Assembly: GCA_007121555.1 (NCBI GenBank)
Contig: SKKH01000100.1
Span: 1-64,000 of the forward strand
Length of the DNA stretch: 64,000 nt
From: Gemmatimonadota bacterium
GTDB lineage: Bacteria > Gemmatimonadota > Gemmatimonadetes > Longimicrobiales > Gaopeijiaceae
Reading direction: 5' to 3'
This document shows positions 52,825 through 62,004 of this stretch, one piece after another (within the stretch, counting starts at the first letter, position 1; each line of letters opens with the position of its first letter). The notes beneath the pieces are model-generated. The model searched no databases and was not told the DNA's origin. It saw nothing but the letters and a program-made list of their open reading frames with translations. A program made the position numbers and the translations under genes.

Positions 52825-54498
52825 CTACCCTTCCACCCCTCGGGGCCGCACGGCCGCCTCCGCGCCTCCGAGCCCGGCATCCACCAACACTGCCAGGATC
52901 GCCGCAGGGATGGCTCCGGAGAGGATCATCCAGGGATCCGAGAGGGCGAGGCCCGAGACGATGGGGTCTCCGAGACCCCCCGCGCCGATGAAGGCGGCCA
53001 GGGTGGCGGTTCCCACATTGATCACCGCCGCGGTCCGGACGCCCGCCATGATGACAGGGGCGGCCAGGGGAAGTCGCACATGACGAAGGATCTGGATGGG
53101 GGTCATGCCCAGCGCCCGGGCGGCCCCCACGGCGGCGGGGTCGGCGTCCCGGACCCCACTGTAGGTATTCCGGAGGATGGGGAATAGGGAGTAGAGGAAG
53201 AGGGCCACCACCGCCGGAACCACACCGATCCCGAGGAGGGGGATCATGAAGGCGAGGAGAGCGATGGAGGGGAGGGTCTGGATGACGCCCACGCTCCGGA
53301 TCACCCCTTCGGCGCCCCCGCGACTCCGCTCCAGCGCCAGACCGGCCGGAATGGCCACCAGGATCGCACCCAGCAGGGAGAGCCCTACGAGAAGCAGGTG
53401 GCGGAGGGTCTGCTCCACGGTCTCCCCGCGCCGCTCCCATAGATAGGCGGGGAGGGAGCCGGCTCGCCCTCGCGCCCGGACTCCTTCCCCCTCCACTCGC
53501 TCCAGAAGCCCGACTTCAGCGAGGAGGTCGCCGGCCACCTGCCTCACCGACTCGCCCTCCACCTCCAGACGTCGGTTCAAGTCACGCATGAGCTCCTCGC
53601 TCAACAGGCCGGCCAGCTCGGTCAGGGCGGCCACGGCGGCCGGGTTCTCCAGGGCCATGCGCGGACCCACAAGGGGGGCGGCCTCGTAGGGAGGGAAGAA
53701 CCCCAGGTCGTCCTCCAGCACCACGACCTCGGCTCGGGACAGGAATCCGTCGGTGGAGTAGCCGTCGATCACGTCGACCCGCCCGGCCCGGAGCGCCTCG
53801 TATTTCACCGCCTGCAGGAGGGACCGCGTCTCCCGCAGCTCCAGCCCGTAGGCCCCGGCGAGGCCTGGAAGTCCATCGTCCCGGCCGAGGAAATCGGGCG
53901 AGAAGCCTCCCACCAGTCCTCCTCCCTCTCGGGCGAGGTCGGAGAGAGTGCGCAGGCGGAGGTCCTCGGCCGTCTCCGTGCGCACCGAGACCGCGTAGGT
54001 GTTCTGGAAGCCCAGGGGGGGAAGCCAGCGGATCCCCCAGCGCTCCCGGAACTCCCGGGAGACCCGCCGGAACACCTCCGGTCCGCTTCCGGTGGGCTCC
54101 TCTCCAAGGATCGCCAGGAGCCCTGTGCCCGTGTACTCGGGATACACGTCCACCTCCCCGGACCTGAGCGCTCCGAAGGCCACCTCGGTGGAGCCCAGCC
54201 CCAGTCGCCGACTCACGGTGTGACCTCGGGCCTCCAGGAGCTGCGCGAAGGCCTCGGCCAGAAGGTACGACTCGCCGAAGGGCTTGGAGGCCACGACGAG
54301 GGGACGCTGCCTGCCCGGAGCGGCTTCGACCCCGGCGGTGTCGCCAGCCTGATTGGGAGGCCCCGGCAGCAGGACTCCGGACAGGGCCCGAGTGCCGGCG
54401 GGATCCGGGGCCGATGTGCCGCTGTGGGCCTCGGCCGCGCACACGGCCGGGTCAAGAACGAACAGGATGAGCCAGACGGCGAGGTGGCGCCACCTCAC
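52825..54498 (-). CDS. OpuC-type ABC transporter: substrate-binding and permease fusion
   Basis: The 557-residue protein starts with a signal-like helix. A type II osmoprotectant-binding domain follows (~65-320: VVASKPFGESYLLAEAFAQL, YPEYTGTGLLAILGEEPTGS, LRAGRVDVIDGYSTDG). A permease domain follows at ~350-545 (LLLVGLSLLGAILVAIPAG, VIQTLPSIALLAFMIPLLG, LFPILRNTYSGVRDADPAAV, GAARALGMTPIQILRHVRLP). The GAARALGM-type loop contacts the ATPase. Fusions of this kind import glycine betaine, choline or related solutes. The ATG overlaps the stop of the ATPase gene (ATGA), so the two are translated together. The domain order binding protein then permease matches known OpuC-like fusions. Confidence 0.93.
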   Translation of the reverse strand: MRWRHLAVWLILFVLDPAVCAAEAHSGTSAPDPAGTRALSGVLLPGPPNQAGDTAGVEAAPGRQRPLVVASKPFGESYLLAEAFAQLLEARGHTVSRRLGLGSTEVAFGALRSGEVDVYPEYTGTGLLAILGEEPTGSGPEVFRRVSREFRERWGIRWLPPLGFQNTYAVSVRTETAEDLRLRTLSDLAREGGGLVGGFSPDFLGRDDGLPGLAGAYGLELRETRSLLQAVKYEALRAGRVDVIDGYSTDGFLSRAEVVVLEDDLGFFPPYEAAPLVGPRMALENPAAVAALTELAGLLSEELMRDLNRRLEVEGESVRQVAGDLLAEVGLLERVEGEGVRARGRAGSLPAYLWERRGETVEQTLRHLLLVGLSLLGAILVAIPAGLALERSRGGAEGVIRSVGVIQTLPSIALLAFMIPLLGIGVVPAVVALFLYSLFPILRNTYSGVRDADPAAVGAARALGMTPIQILRHVRLPLAAPVIMAGVRTAAVINVGTATLAAFIGAGGLGDPIVSGLALSDPWMILSGAIPAAILAVLVDAGLGGAEAAVRPRGVEG

Positions 54499-55274
54499 GA
54501 TGACCCTCCTCCGGTGGTGTTTCCGAGGCCTGCCCTGGCGAGGAGCTCTGCGACATAGGGGGTTGCAGGATGCTGGATCAACTCCCGAGGAGGCGCCACC
54601 TGTTCGATCTGTCCATGCTGCAGCACCGCCATCCGATCGGAGAGCTCGAGCGCTTCATGGAGGTCATGGGTCACCAGGACCGAGGTGACGCCCAACTCGG
54701 CCCGGAGTTCCGCGAAGTGGGCACGGACCTCCGCCCGGGTAATCGCATCCAGGGCCCCGAAGGGCTCGTCCAGGAGAATGATCCGGGGCCGGGCCGCGAT
54801 GGCTCGGGCGATGGCGACCCGCTGCCTCTGACCTCCTGACAGCTCACGGGGCCAGCGCTGACCGAAGCGATCCGCAGGCAGGCCCACCTGATCCAGCGCC
54901 TCCCGGGCCAGCTCCTCGGCCTCGGGGAGGCCCAGGAGCCAGGGGACCATGGCGGCGTTCCGAAGCACGTCCCAGTGCGGCATGAGGCCGCCGTCCTGGG
55001 GCACGTACCCGGTGTCGCGACGGAGCTGGATCGGGTCCAGCTCTCGTGCGGCGCGGCCTCCGACCCACACCTCCCCTCCGTCGGGCTCCACCATGCGGTT
55101 GAAGGTGCGCAAGAGCGTGGTCTTCCCGGACCCGCTCTCCCCCACCAGAGCTACGCACTCCCCCTTGGCCACCCCGAGCGACACGCCGGCCAGCGCACAC
55201 ACCTCGCCATACCACTTCTCGACAGAACGGGCTTCGAGCGCGGGTGAATCGACCACCGACGGGGAGGCGGACAT
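54495..55274 (-). CDS. OpuCA-like ABC transporter ATPase
   Basis: The 259-residue ATPase has Walker A in LVGESGSGKTTLLRTFNRM (~36-54), the Q-loop in YVPQDGGLMPHWDV, the signature ELSGGQRQRVAIARAIAARP and Walker B in IILLDEPFGALDAITR. The switch histidine is in VLVTHDLHEALE. It lacks the C-terminal CBS domains of some betaine transporters. The start at 55274 places it 49 bp downstream of the SARP gene on the same strand, so the regulator may be co-transcribed with it. It energises the fusion transporter encoded next. Confidence 0.94.
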   Translation of the reverse strand: MSASPSVVDSPALEARSVEKWYGEVCALAGVSLGVAKGECVALVGESGSGKTTLLRTFNRMVEPDGGEVWVGGRAARELDPIQLRRDTGYVPQDGGLMPHWDVLRNAAMVPWLLGLPEAEELAREALDQVGLPADRFGQRWPRELSGGQRQRVAIARAIAARPRIILLDEPFGALDAITRAEVRAHFAELRAELGVTSVLVTHDLHEALELSDRMAVLQHGQIEQVAPPRELIQHPATPYVAELLARAGLGNTTGGGSS

Positions 55275-55323
55275 CTGAGCCGAGACGGAGGAACGAGGCG
55301 TCGTCAGATCCTGACCGAGGTTC

Positions 55324-56031
55324 TCACCATTGCAGTCGGTTGCGCAACGACATGACTTCGGGGTCCGGTCCCACCTCCAACTCCCTCCGAAGCTGTTCCG
55401 TGTGGAGGTCGGCCTCGCGCAGAGCTCCAGAGCGGTCCCCCGTTCGGACGAGGGCGTGCATGAGCCCCACTCGGATCCGCCCGTTGAGTGGGTCGGCATC
55501 CCGGAGCAAACGCCAGAAGCGCAGGGCCTCGAGGAGATCTTCCGACGTTTCCGCCACCCTGACCAGCGTCTCCAGCGCTTCTATGTAAAGGGCCTGAAAG
55601 CGGGCACGTTTCGAGTCCACCCAGTGCTCGAGTTCGTTGGCGCCCGCGAGGTGGACTCCGTCCAGGAAGAGCCCCGTGTAGAGGGGGATCGCTCCAGCTT
55701 GATCCCTGCGCCCGAGTGCGTCCAGGAATCCTCCCAGGTCGCTCGAGATGACCGCCGGGTTCAATCGGAGTTGAGCCACGCCCAGAATCAGGGAAGGGGT
55801 GCCGAGCATCCGGCGAAGGGTGTGGAGCATCTGTTTGAGCGCTCCCCGGCCTCGCACCTCGTCGCTCTCTCCCCAGAGGAGCGCCAGGAGCTTCACACGA
55901 GCCACTCCCGCTTCGCTCCCGGCAGCCAGGATGGCGAGGAGCAACATTGCCTTCCGATGCTCCATGACCGGCCCGAGCACCCTGTCGTCCTCGGCCAGGG
56001 TGAGTCCGCCGAACACGCTCAGTTGCAACAC
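55324..56031 (-). CDS. SARP/BTAD-type transcriptional regulator
   Basis: The 235-residue protein has an OmpR-like winged helix at ~1-95 (LQLSVFGGLTLAEDDRVLG, HRKAMLLLAILAAG, LLALLWGESDEVRGRGALK). A bacterial transcriptional activator (BTAD) helical repeat domain follows at ~100-230 (ADPLNGRIRVGLMHALVRTG, ALREADLHTEQLRRELEVGP). There is no C-terminal ATPase or TolB part, making it a minimal SARP. It is divergent from a secreted helical protein at 56177 and upstream of the osmolyte transporter, both possible targets. Confidence 0.88.
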   Translation of the reverse strand: MLQLSVFGGLTLAEDDRVLGPVMEHRKAMLLLAILAAGSEAGVARVKLLALLWGESDEVRGRGALKQMLHTLRRMLGTPSLILGVAQLRLNPAVISSDLGGFLDALGRRDQAGAIPLYTGLFLDGVHLAGANELEHWVDSKRARFQALYIEALETLVRVAETSEDLLEALRFWRLLRDADPLNGRIRVGLMHALVRTGDRSGALREADLHTEQLRRELEVGPDPEVMSLRNRLQW

Positions 56032-56176
56032 CGTCGGGATCTCTCAGCCAAGTGACCCTCAGATGACTTTTCTGTCACCCGCACCTTGTAATATAGCGTC
56101 CATGACCCCCCGTCACCATCGACTGCGTAGGGGGTCCTTCGGCGCAGTCCCCACCGACTCCCCATAGGAAGCGACC

Positions 56177-56785
56177 ATGCAGAATGTACGTAGCTCAATG
56201 GGTTTGATCATCAGTGGAGTGGTGGTCCTCTTCGGACTGTCTGTGTCCGCCGAGTTGAGCGGCCAGCAGACTCCCCCTACCCTGGTGCCGGGCACGCCTC
56301 AGGCGGTGGATCGCTCGGAGAGGCTCATCCAGGATGTGTGGGAGAAGCTGGAGATGGCCTCGGCCTCGGCTCGGGAGTGGCGAGCCATGGGAAGGAAGAT
56401 CGAACGAGCCGCGGCGCTGCGCGGGGAGGAAGATCCGGAGGTCATCGGTCACCTGAATATGGCGGCGTCCCTTGCCTACGCCGGGGGTGACCGCAGACGG
56501 GCCCGACGGATCCTGGAAGAGATCAGCGAGCGTGCCCAGGACCAGGGAGATGTGATGGCCAGCGCGGACGCGCTGGTGCGAGCGGCCTGGATCGCGATGG
56601 AGCTGAAGGACCAGTCGGCGGCGACCCATCTGTCCCTCAAGGCATTGCGCCTCACCCGTTCGCCCCTTCTCACCCCCGCGCAGAAGGATCTCATCGAAGG
56701 ACGGTTCGCCGGCCCCCCAGACATGCGCACGGCCCTGCTCGCTGGTGAACGTGCTGCGCAGGAGGCTCGCCATCGGCCCCGATAG
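56177..56785 (+). CDS. Secreted helical-repeat protein, SARP partner
   Basis: The 202-residue protein has an N-terminal membrane or signal helix (MGLIISGVVVLFGLSVSAEL). A helical region with TPR-like spacing follows (HLNMAASLAYAGGDRRRARR, ISERAQDQGDVMASADALVR, AAWIAMELKDQSAATHLSLK). No enzymatic motif is seen. It lies 145 bp from the divergent SARP gene, in a region containing the AT-rich TTGTAATATAGC. The function is unknown; the pairing suggests that the SARP controls it. Confidence 0.75.
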   Translation: MQNVRSSMGLIISGVVVLFGLSVSAELSGQQTPPTLVPGTPQAVDRSERLIQDVWEKLEMASASAREWRAMGRKIERAAALRGEEDPEVIGHLNMAASLAYAGGDRRRARRILEEISERAQDQGDVMASADALVRAAWIAMELKDQSAATHLSLKALRLTRSPLLTPAQKDLIEGRFAGPPDMRTALLAGERAAQEARHRPR

Positions 56786-56826
56786 ACGGCTGCCCGTTGC
56801 TCTCCACCTCCAGTGGGAACGAAAGT

Positions 56827-56860
56827 GGCCGTCGCCGGGGAGCCACACCCGACGACGGCC
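56827..56860. terminator. Hairpin between convergent genes
   Basis: GGCCGTCG (56827-56834) and CGACGGCC (56853-56860) are perfect inverted arms around an 18-base loop. It lies between the stop at 56785 and the convergent stop at 56907. There is no T-run, so it may be an RNA 3' end or nothing. Confidence 0.35.
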
Positions 56861-56906
56861 GATCCCACCCTCCAGAGACGTCCGCCTCCGCCCGGCCTCG
56901 ACCACC

Positions 56907-57737
56907 TTACGGAAGCGAGACCTGCAGGTAGACCCCCACGGAAGCGCTCACCAGGTCCCGGTACTCCTTGTCCAGCGGAACCCGGAGGTTCAACCCGGGC
57001 CGGAAGCGACCGAACTGGTAGTCGCCGTTCAGGCCCACCTGGTGAAGGCTGTTCTCGGAGAATCCGTCCTCCTCGGCCGAGACGTCCCAGCGCCCCGTCA
57101 GCCCCCCTCCGAACCGGGCCAGTCCCCTCGGATAGTGGGCCAGGATCCCGTAGTCCAGCGCCGTCATCGTCTCACCCAGCTCGTCGTCCCCTCGCCAGAT
57201 CATCGAGGTCACCCCGGTCCGAGCCTGGAGCTTCACACCGGAATCCAGCGAATGGCTGAAGGTGACGGCACTCGAGAGGGGCACCACGTCCTGCATGAAG
57301 GCCTCGCCCCTGAGGGGGTCGGCGAGGAAGCCCACCACATCGCCGAAGCTGAACTCGTCTGCGGTGGTCAGGGGCAGCCGGGCACCCGCCTCGACCCGGA
57401 CCCGATCGCTGGCCGAGTACTCCATCCCGATGTAGGGATTTCCAAGCACGGCGCCACCCTCGAGCTCCGGAATCGCGGGTCCATCCACCTTCCCGTAGGC
57501 GAATGGGATCTCGGCCACACCCCAGAGCCTCTGCGCCACGGGATACCGGCCGGACGCGTACCAGGCCGTGGAGGGCACGGTGACTTCAAAGGCTTCCACT
57601 TCCGGATGGCTGACCTCCAGCCAGAGACCCTTCTCCGGGGTTCCTGGAAGCAGGTAACTCTGGGCCTGGGCGGGCAGCGGACCGAAGAGAATCGTGCCGA
57701 AGAGGAGGGTGGCCAGACCCGATCGAAGAATGTTCAT
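56907..57737 (-). CDS. Outer-membrane beta-barrel protein
   Basis: The ATG at 57737 gives a 276-residue protein with a signal peptide (MNILRSGLATLLFGTILF... cleaved near AQAQ, ~27). The rest has alternating strands with aromatic residues (GLWLEVSHPEVEAFEVTVPS, YIGMEYSASDRVRVEAGARL, FRPGLNLRVPLDKEY) and ends in a typical C-terminal strand, VSASVGVYLQVSLP. No known family is recognised. It may be a small porin or transport-pathway barrel. Confidence 0.8.
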   Translation of the reverse strand: MNILRSGLATLLFGTILFGPLPAQAQSYLLPGTPEKGLWLEVSHPEVEAFEVTVPSTAWYASGRYPVAQRLWGVAEIPFAYGKVDGPAIPELEGGAVLGNPYIGMEYSASDRVRVEAGARLPLTTADEFSFGDVVGFLADPLRGEAFMQDVVPLSSAVTFSHSLDSGVKLQARTGVTSMIWRGDDELGETMTALDYGILAHYPRGLARFGGGLTGRWDVSAEEDGFSENSLHQVGLNGDYQFGRFRPGLNLRVPLDKEYRDLVSASVGVYLQVSLP

Positions 57738-57911
57738 CTCGCGCTCCATCGTCTGCAGGGTGATGGCCGGCAGCGGCCGGCCGGGGCGGGAGTGTGGCGG
57801 TCGCCATCTCCGTGGCACCCAACCGAACGATGAGCCAGGGGGATTACGGACGGATTAAAAGGCTCCTGGAGAAGAATGCAGGGACTCAGGTCCCGGTCTG
57901 CCCGGAGTCCT

Positions 57912-60900
57912 TCAATCGCCTTCTGGAGGCCCCTTCGAGGACAGGAGCGACTGGTACAGGGCGAGCGTCTCCTCTTCGGGCTCGGCGTCGAAGGCCTCCC
58001 GGAGCAGGGTCGAGAGGTGGCTGAAGTGCCGGATCGCCCGGTCCCGTGCTCCCGCTTGGGACCAACCCCGCATGAGGTTCCGGTGGGCCTCCTCGTTCAG
58101 TTCCTCCAGGGTGGTGACCCGGTGCCAGACGTCGAGGGCCTCGTCGTCTCGCCCAGCCCGTTCGAGGAGTCGTGCCAGCGTCACCCAGCCGTCGACCTGC
58201 AGCCGCCGGTAGTGGTCGCGGGCCTCCTCGATCCATCGGCTGGGTCCGTCCCCCTCGAGGAGTTCGCCCCGGTATAGTTCGAGGATCGAGCGGAGCTCCG
58301 CCGGATCGCCCTCTCCTTTCCGCTCCGATGCCATGGCCCCCCGAATCCCGCTCTCGAAACGCTCGGCGTCCCAGTCGAGTCCTCGTTCCCGGGTCAGGCG
58401 GTACCGATCTCCCTCCAGGACGATCCACCCTGGGTCACCGAGCTGCTTTCTCAGGTGGTGGAGGGTGACATGGAACGAATTCTTGAGCTGGGAAGGTGTG
58501 GCTTCTGGCCAGATATTCCCTCCGATTTCCGCCCGACTCGAGCCCTTGGGATGCAGGAGGAGAAACAGGAGAAGCTCCCGGGGGCGGGCATAGCTCCAGC
58601 TTCCGGCCTCCACCGTCTCGCCCTCCAGCTCGAAGGGACCGAGGGTGCGGATCCTGAGGCCCTGCGTTGGGGAAGGGGACGAGGAGGGAGGCTGCGATAC
58701 CGAATCGACCGAACGGGAGGCTGGCTCCGGGTCCGGAGCCGGCGGAGCGACCTCCGCAGCCTCGCCCCGCCACGATTCGAGAATTGCATCCAGCTCCTCT
58801 TCCCACTTCAGGTGACGGCCCTCGCTCCACGCGGCCGAGAAGGCCTCATGGCCTGCAGCGTCTCGCAGCCTGGGGACCAGGGTCTCCTTTCGCCTCACGT
58901 CCACGGCGAAGCCCCGGGTTCCCACGCTCTCCCGAAGGTCTTCGGCGAGGCCCATGAGCCGGGCGGCGCGGAGAGGATTTCCTCGGTCTCCGGCCACCTC
59001 GGCCAGGAAATCGAGGCCTCGGGCCAGGAAGAGGTAGGAGGGGTCATCCCGCAGCGCCGCCATGGACTCCAGGACGAGCGGCTCGGCCCGGGTGGGCTCT
59101 CCCCGGATCACCCAGATCAACGACCAGTTCTGGAGCGCGATGGCCAGGTCCCGGTCCCGGCCGAGGGTGCGAGCCACATCGATGGCGGCCTGGCTGTGGC
59201 GATCCGCCTGCTCCCGGTCACTGGAGAATTCGGCGCTGAGTGCGGCCATCAGAAGGGCGAGACGGAGGCCGTAGGGGTCCTCACCGGCCTGGAACCATTC
59301 CAGCGCACGTTGGGCGAAGTCGTGAAGCCGAGGGTCACTCTGCTGACCGAACCCGAGGGCCAGGTAGTTGTGGCACCAGGCCTCCATGCGGAGGTCACCC
59401 AGGGAACGGGCCAGCTCCGCGGCCTCCGAAAGCCGCTCTCGGCCCACCTCGGTCCGCCCCTGAAGGGTCGCCAGGGCCCCGGCGGCGAAGAGTAGCCGAA
59501 GACGGGGGAGCGCGGGGGAACTCGCGGCCTCGAGGCCTAGGGTGTCCTCGATCCAGGTACCTCCCTCCTTCCACTGCTGGTTCGAATACCAGAACCACCA
59601 GAGCTGTCCCACCATCTCCACATGGAGTTCGGGTGCTCCCCCGCGGCTCCAGATGAGCGCCGCCCTGAGGTTGTCCAGCTCGACCATGAGGTCCTTCACG
59701 TGGGCCTGACGCTCTGGACCCGTGAGGTGGGGCGCGACCTCTTCGATCCGCCCCGCCATGAATCGGGCGTGGCGGGCCCGTGTCTCCTCCTCCTCGTTCG
59801 ACTCGCGAAGTCGAGACTCCGCGTACTGACGGATCGTTTCGAGGAGGGAGTAGCGAGCCATGCCCCGGGATTCTCGCACCCGAACGAGCGAACGGTCCAC
59901 GAGGCGAGCCACCTGGTCCAGCGTCTCGAGTTCATCGAAGCCATCGCCCAGCGCACCCACGGCCGCTGCCCCGTCCAGGCCGAACCCACCCCGGAACACG
60001 CTGAGGCGGCGCAGGAGGATCCGGGCCGGCTCGGTCAGGAGTTCGTAACTCCAGTCGATGGCGGCCCGAAGGGTTCGGTGGCGGGCGATGGTACGCCGCC
60101 CTTCTGAGCTCAGGAGTCGGAAGAGGTCGTCGAGTCGGTCGCGGATCTGCTCCACCGAGAGGACCTTGACCCGGGCTGCGGCGAGCTCGATGGCCAGGGG
60201 GAGTCCGTCCAGGCGCCGGCAGATCTCGGCCACCACCGCCACGTTCTGCTCCGTGATGTGGAAGTCCGCGGAGTTCTCCCTGGCCCTCTCCTCAAAGAGT
60301 CGGACGGCCTCGAAAGAACGGGGATCGGTCAGGGAGTCACCGGCTTCGGGAAGGCTCAGCGGTGGAACCAACCACGCACACTCGCCGGAGAGGCCGAGGG
60401 CCTCCCGGCTGGTTGCCACGACCTTCAGATGCGGTCGCGCGTGAAGGCAGACTTCGACCAGCTCGGCGCACGCCTCCACCAGATGCTCGCAGTTGTCGAG
60501 GACCACCAGAAAGGGCTCCGGATCCAGGAAGGGCACGATGGCCTCGGGGCTTCCCGGGAGAAGCTCCTCTCGCCCTCCCATTCCGCGGAGGACGTGCTGT
60601 GGGAGGAGGGTGGGATCGTCCAGGGAAGCCAGGTCGATCCAGGCGCGCGGGTCCCTCCCGGAAGGTGGGGAGTCCACCGGCCATCGCTGCAGGAGCTCCA
60701 GGGCGAGGCGGGTCTTTCCGCTGCCCCCGGCGCCGGTGAGGGTCAGCAGGCGGTTCTCGTCGAGGAGGTGAGTGAGCTCTTCCAACTCCCGGGACCGTCC
60801 CACCAGTCGGGCGATGGAGGTGGGGAAGTGCGGGGTCGGTGGAGTGCCAGGAGTCAAGGGGCGAGCGCGGTGAGCGCGTGGAAAGACCCGACTACAATCC

Positions 60901-60980
60901 CCGAACCTACGGTCGAAGACCCGTGGAGTCCGGAGAAGGATCGGCCACCGGAACGGGTTCGAGGACCAGCATCTGGCCAA
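57912..60980 (-). CDS. NB-ARC ATPase/TPR regulator with C-terminal SARP domain
   Basis: The 1022-residue frame has an NB-ARC ATPase at ~55-400 (LVGRSRELEELTHLL, LTLTGAGGSGKTRLALELLQ, PFLVVLDNCEHLVEACAELV, GLPLAIELAAARVKVLSVEQ). Tetratricopeptide helices follow at ~440-740. A SARP-type winged helix and BTAD domain form the C-terminus (~785-1015: LRIRTLGPFELEGETVE, ARPRELLLFLLLHPKG, WDAERFESGIRG). In most SARPs the DNA-binding domain is at the N-terminus, so this order is unusual. The first ~40 residues look random and overlap the upstream gene, so the true start is probably near residue 40, at a non-ATG codon. It would act as a ligand-gated activator using ATP. Confidence 0.88.
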   Translation of the reverse strand: MARCWSSNPFRWPILLRTPRVFDRRFGDCSRVFPRAHRARPLTPGTPPTPHFPTSIARLVGRSRELEELTHLLDENRLLTLTGAGGSGKTRLALELLQRWPVDSPPSGRDPRAWIDLASLDDPTLLPQHVLRGMGGREELLPGSPEAIVPFLDPEPFLVVLDNCEHLVEACAELVEVCLHARPHLKVVATSREALGLSGECAWLVPPLSLPEAGDSLTDPRSFEAVRLFEERARENSADFHITEQNVAVVAEICRRLDGLPLAIELAAARVKVLSVEQIRDRLDDLFRLLSSEGRRTIARHRTLRAAIDWSYELLTEPARILLRRLSVFRGGFGLDGAAAVGALGDGFDELETLDQVARLVDRSLVRVRESRGMARYSLLETIRQYAESRLRESNEEEETRARHARFMAGRIEEVAPHLTGPERQAHVKDLMVELDNLRAALIWSRGGAPELHVEMVGQLWWFWYSNQQWKEGGTWIEDTLGLEAASSPALPRLRLLFAAGALATLQGRTEVGRERLSEAAELARSLGDLRMEAWCHNYLALGFGQQSDPRLHDFAQRALEWFQAGEDPYGLRLALLMAALSAEFSSDREQADRHSQAAIDVARTLGRDRDLAIALQNWSLIWVIRGEPTRAEPLVLESMAALRDDPSYLFLARGLDFLAEVAGDRGNPLRAARLMGLAEDLRESVGTRGFAVDVRRKETLVPRLRDAAGHEAFSAAWSEGRHLKWEEELDAILESWRGEAAEVAPPAPDPEPASRSVDSVSQPPSSSPSPTQGLRIRTLGPFELEGETVEAGSWSYARPRELLLFLLLHPKGSSRAEIGGNIWPEATPSQLKNSFHVTLHHLRKQLGDPGWIVLEGDRYRLTRERGLDWDAERFESGIRGAMASERKGEGDPAELRSILELYRGELLEGDGPSRWIEEARDHYRRLQVDGWVTLARLLERAGRDDEALDVWHRVTTLEELNEEAHRNLMRGWSQAGARDRAIRHFSHLSTLLREAFDAEPEEETLALYQSLLSSKGPPEGD

Positions 60981-61338
60981 CTATACCATCCAGACGTTCT
61001 GCAATCCAGTCCCACGTCGACGCCAGCGACGGGTCCAGGTAGACGTCCGGCTCGTGGAGCCCGAGTCCTTCGATCAAGCTCACGACCCATCGCTCCAGAC
61101 GTGCCGGCTCCAGCCCCTCCGTGCCCACACCTGCGGTGCTCTCGGGCCAGGGTACGAAGGCGCTGAAGACCCGGTGCGACTCCGCCAGTCGCCGCAAGAC
61201 GGAATCGCTTGCCGCCGGTTCGACGGAAGGCCTGACCCGGAGGAGAAGCACAGGAGATCCGCGCCCCATCCTCAGATACGGGATCGTGCCTTCGCGTGTC
61301 TCCAGCACTGCGGCCCTGAGGTCCCGGAACGGTGTCAT
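60907..61338 (-). CDS. Degenerate alpha/beta-hydrolase-like protein
   Basis: The 143-residue protein starts six bases after the stop of the small barrel gene. It recalls an alpha/beta-hydrolase N-terminal half (EGTIPYLRMGRGSPVLLLR, ESHRVFSAFVPWPE) and a nucleophile-elbow region in which LGLHEPDVYLDPSLASTWDW replaces the usual G-x-S-x-G. The lid and C-terminal half are missing (usual length ~260). It is therefore probably a non-enzymatic remnant. Its 3' end overlaps the NB-ARC frame by 74 bases. Confidence 0.6.
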   Translation of the reverse strand: MTPFRDLRAAVLETREGTIPYLRMGRGSPVLLLRVRPSVEPAASDSVLRRLAESHRVFSAFVPWPESTAGVGTEGLEPARLERWVVSLIEGLGLHEPDVYLDPSLASTWDWIAERLDGIVGQMLVLEPVPVADPSPDSTGLRP

Positions 61339-61344
61339 CGCGGA

Positions 61345-61881
61345 CTACCTCTCCGCTCCGAGGAACCGCCGCGCGCCACCGAGCGAGAACTCTCCCATGT
61401 AGTTGCTGTGTCCCACCTGGCGACCGCGCGCTTCCAGCTGAAGGCCCCATTCCTCGGAGAGCCAGAGCCAGCTTCCCACTGCAGCGTGCAGGCCCCACTC
61501 CGGGCCCATGAATCCCGGGTCTGAGCTTCGGCCGCCACCGACGGAGACGAAGGGGCTCCAGCGCGGGCCGGGATAGCGGAGTTGAACGCCGGCCTCGCCT
61601 ACCAGAAACCGGTCGCAGTCGAAGCATCGGTGCCACCGCCCGCCTCCCTCGACCATGAGGTAGGGAAGGGGGCTGTACCCGACGCTTCCCCGAAGTACGG
61701 TCCCGTCGTCGAAGCGGGTATCGATGCTGTACAGGGTCATGCCTCCGCCCATGGACACGACGATCGCTCCGGTCTCCTGGGCCCGAACGGCTCCTGGGAG
61801 AAGGAACCCGAGGCAGAGGACAACCCCGATCCCGACCTGGCCCAGGCACCCTCGGGGGCGATGTGGCTGCTTCATTGACAT
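61345..61881 (-). CDS. Small outer-membrane beta-barrel protein
   Basis: The 178-residue protein has a signal peptide (core VGIGVVLCLGFLLPGA, cleaved near VRAQ, ~35) after MSMKQPHRPRG. Barrel strands with Gly and aromatic alternation follow (LYSIDTRFDDGTVLRGSVGY, WSPFVSVGGGRSS, WGLQLEARGRQVGHSNYMGE) to the end SLGGARRFLG. GGAG lies upstream of the ATG. It resembles small OmpA/OmpW-like barrels of unknown role. A cysteine pair (CFDCD) lies in a loop. Confidence 0.75.
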   Translation of the reverse strand: MSMKQPHRPRGCLGQVGIGVVLCLGFLLPGAVRAQETGAIVVSMGGGMTLYSIDTRFDDGTVLRGSVGYSPLPYLMVEGGGRWHRCFDCDRFLVGEAGVQLRYPGPRWSPFVSVGGGRSSDPGFMGPEWGLHAAVGSWLWLSEEWGLQLEARGRQVGHSNYMGEFSLGGARRFLGAER

Positions 61882-62004
61882 GACCCTACTCCGGTAGGAG
61901 GAAGCGATGGATCCGGTTCCCGTGGGCCGGGAGACACGGACTCGCAGGGGCGAACTATCCGTCCCAACCTCCCGCAGGTCGCTTACGGGACGATTATCCG
62001 GGGC

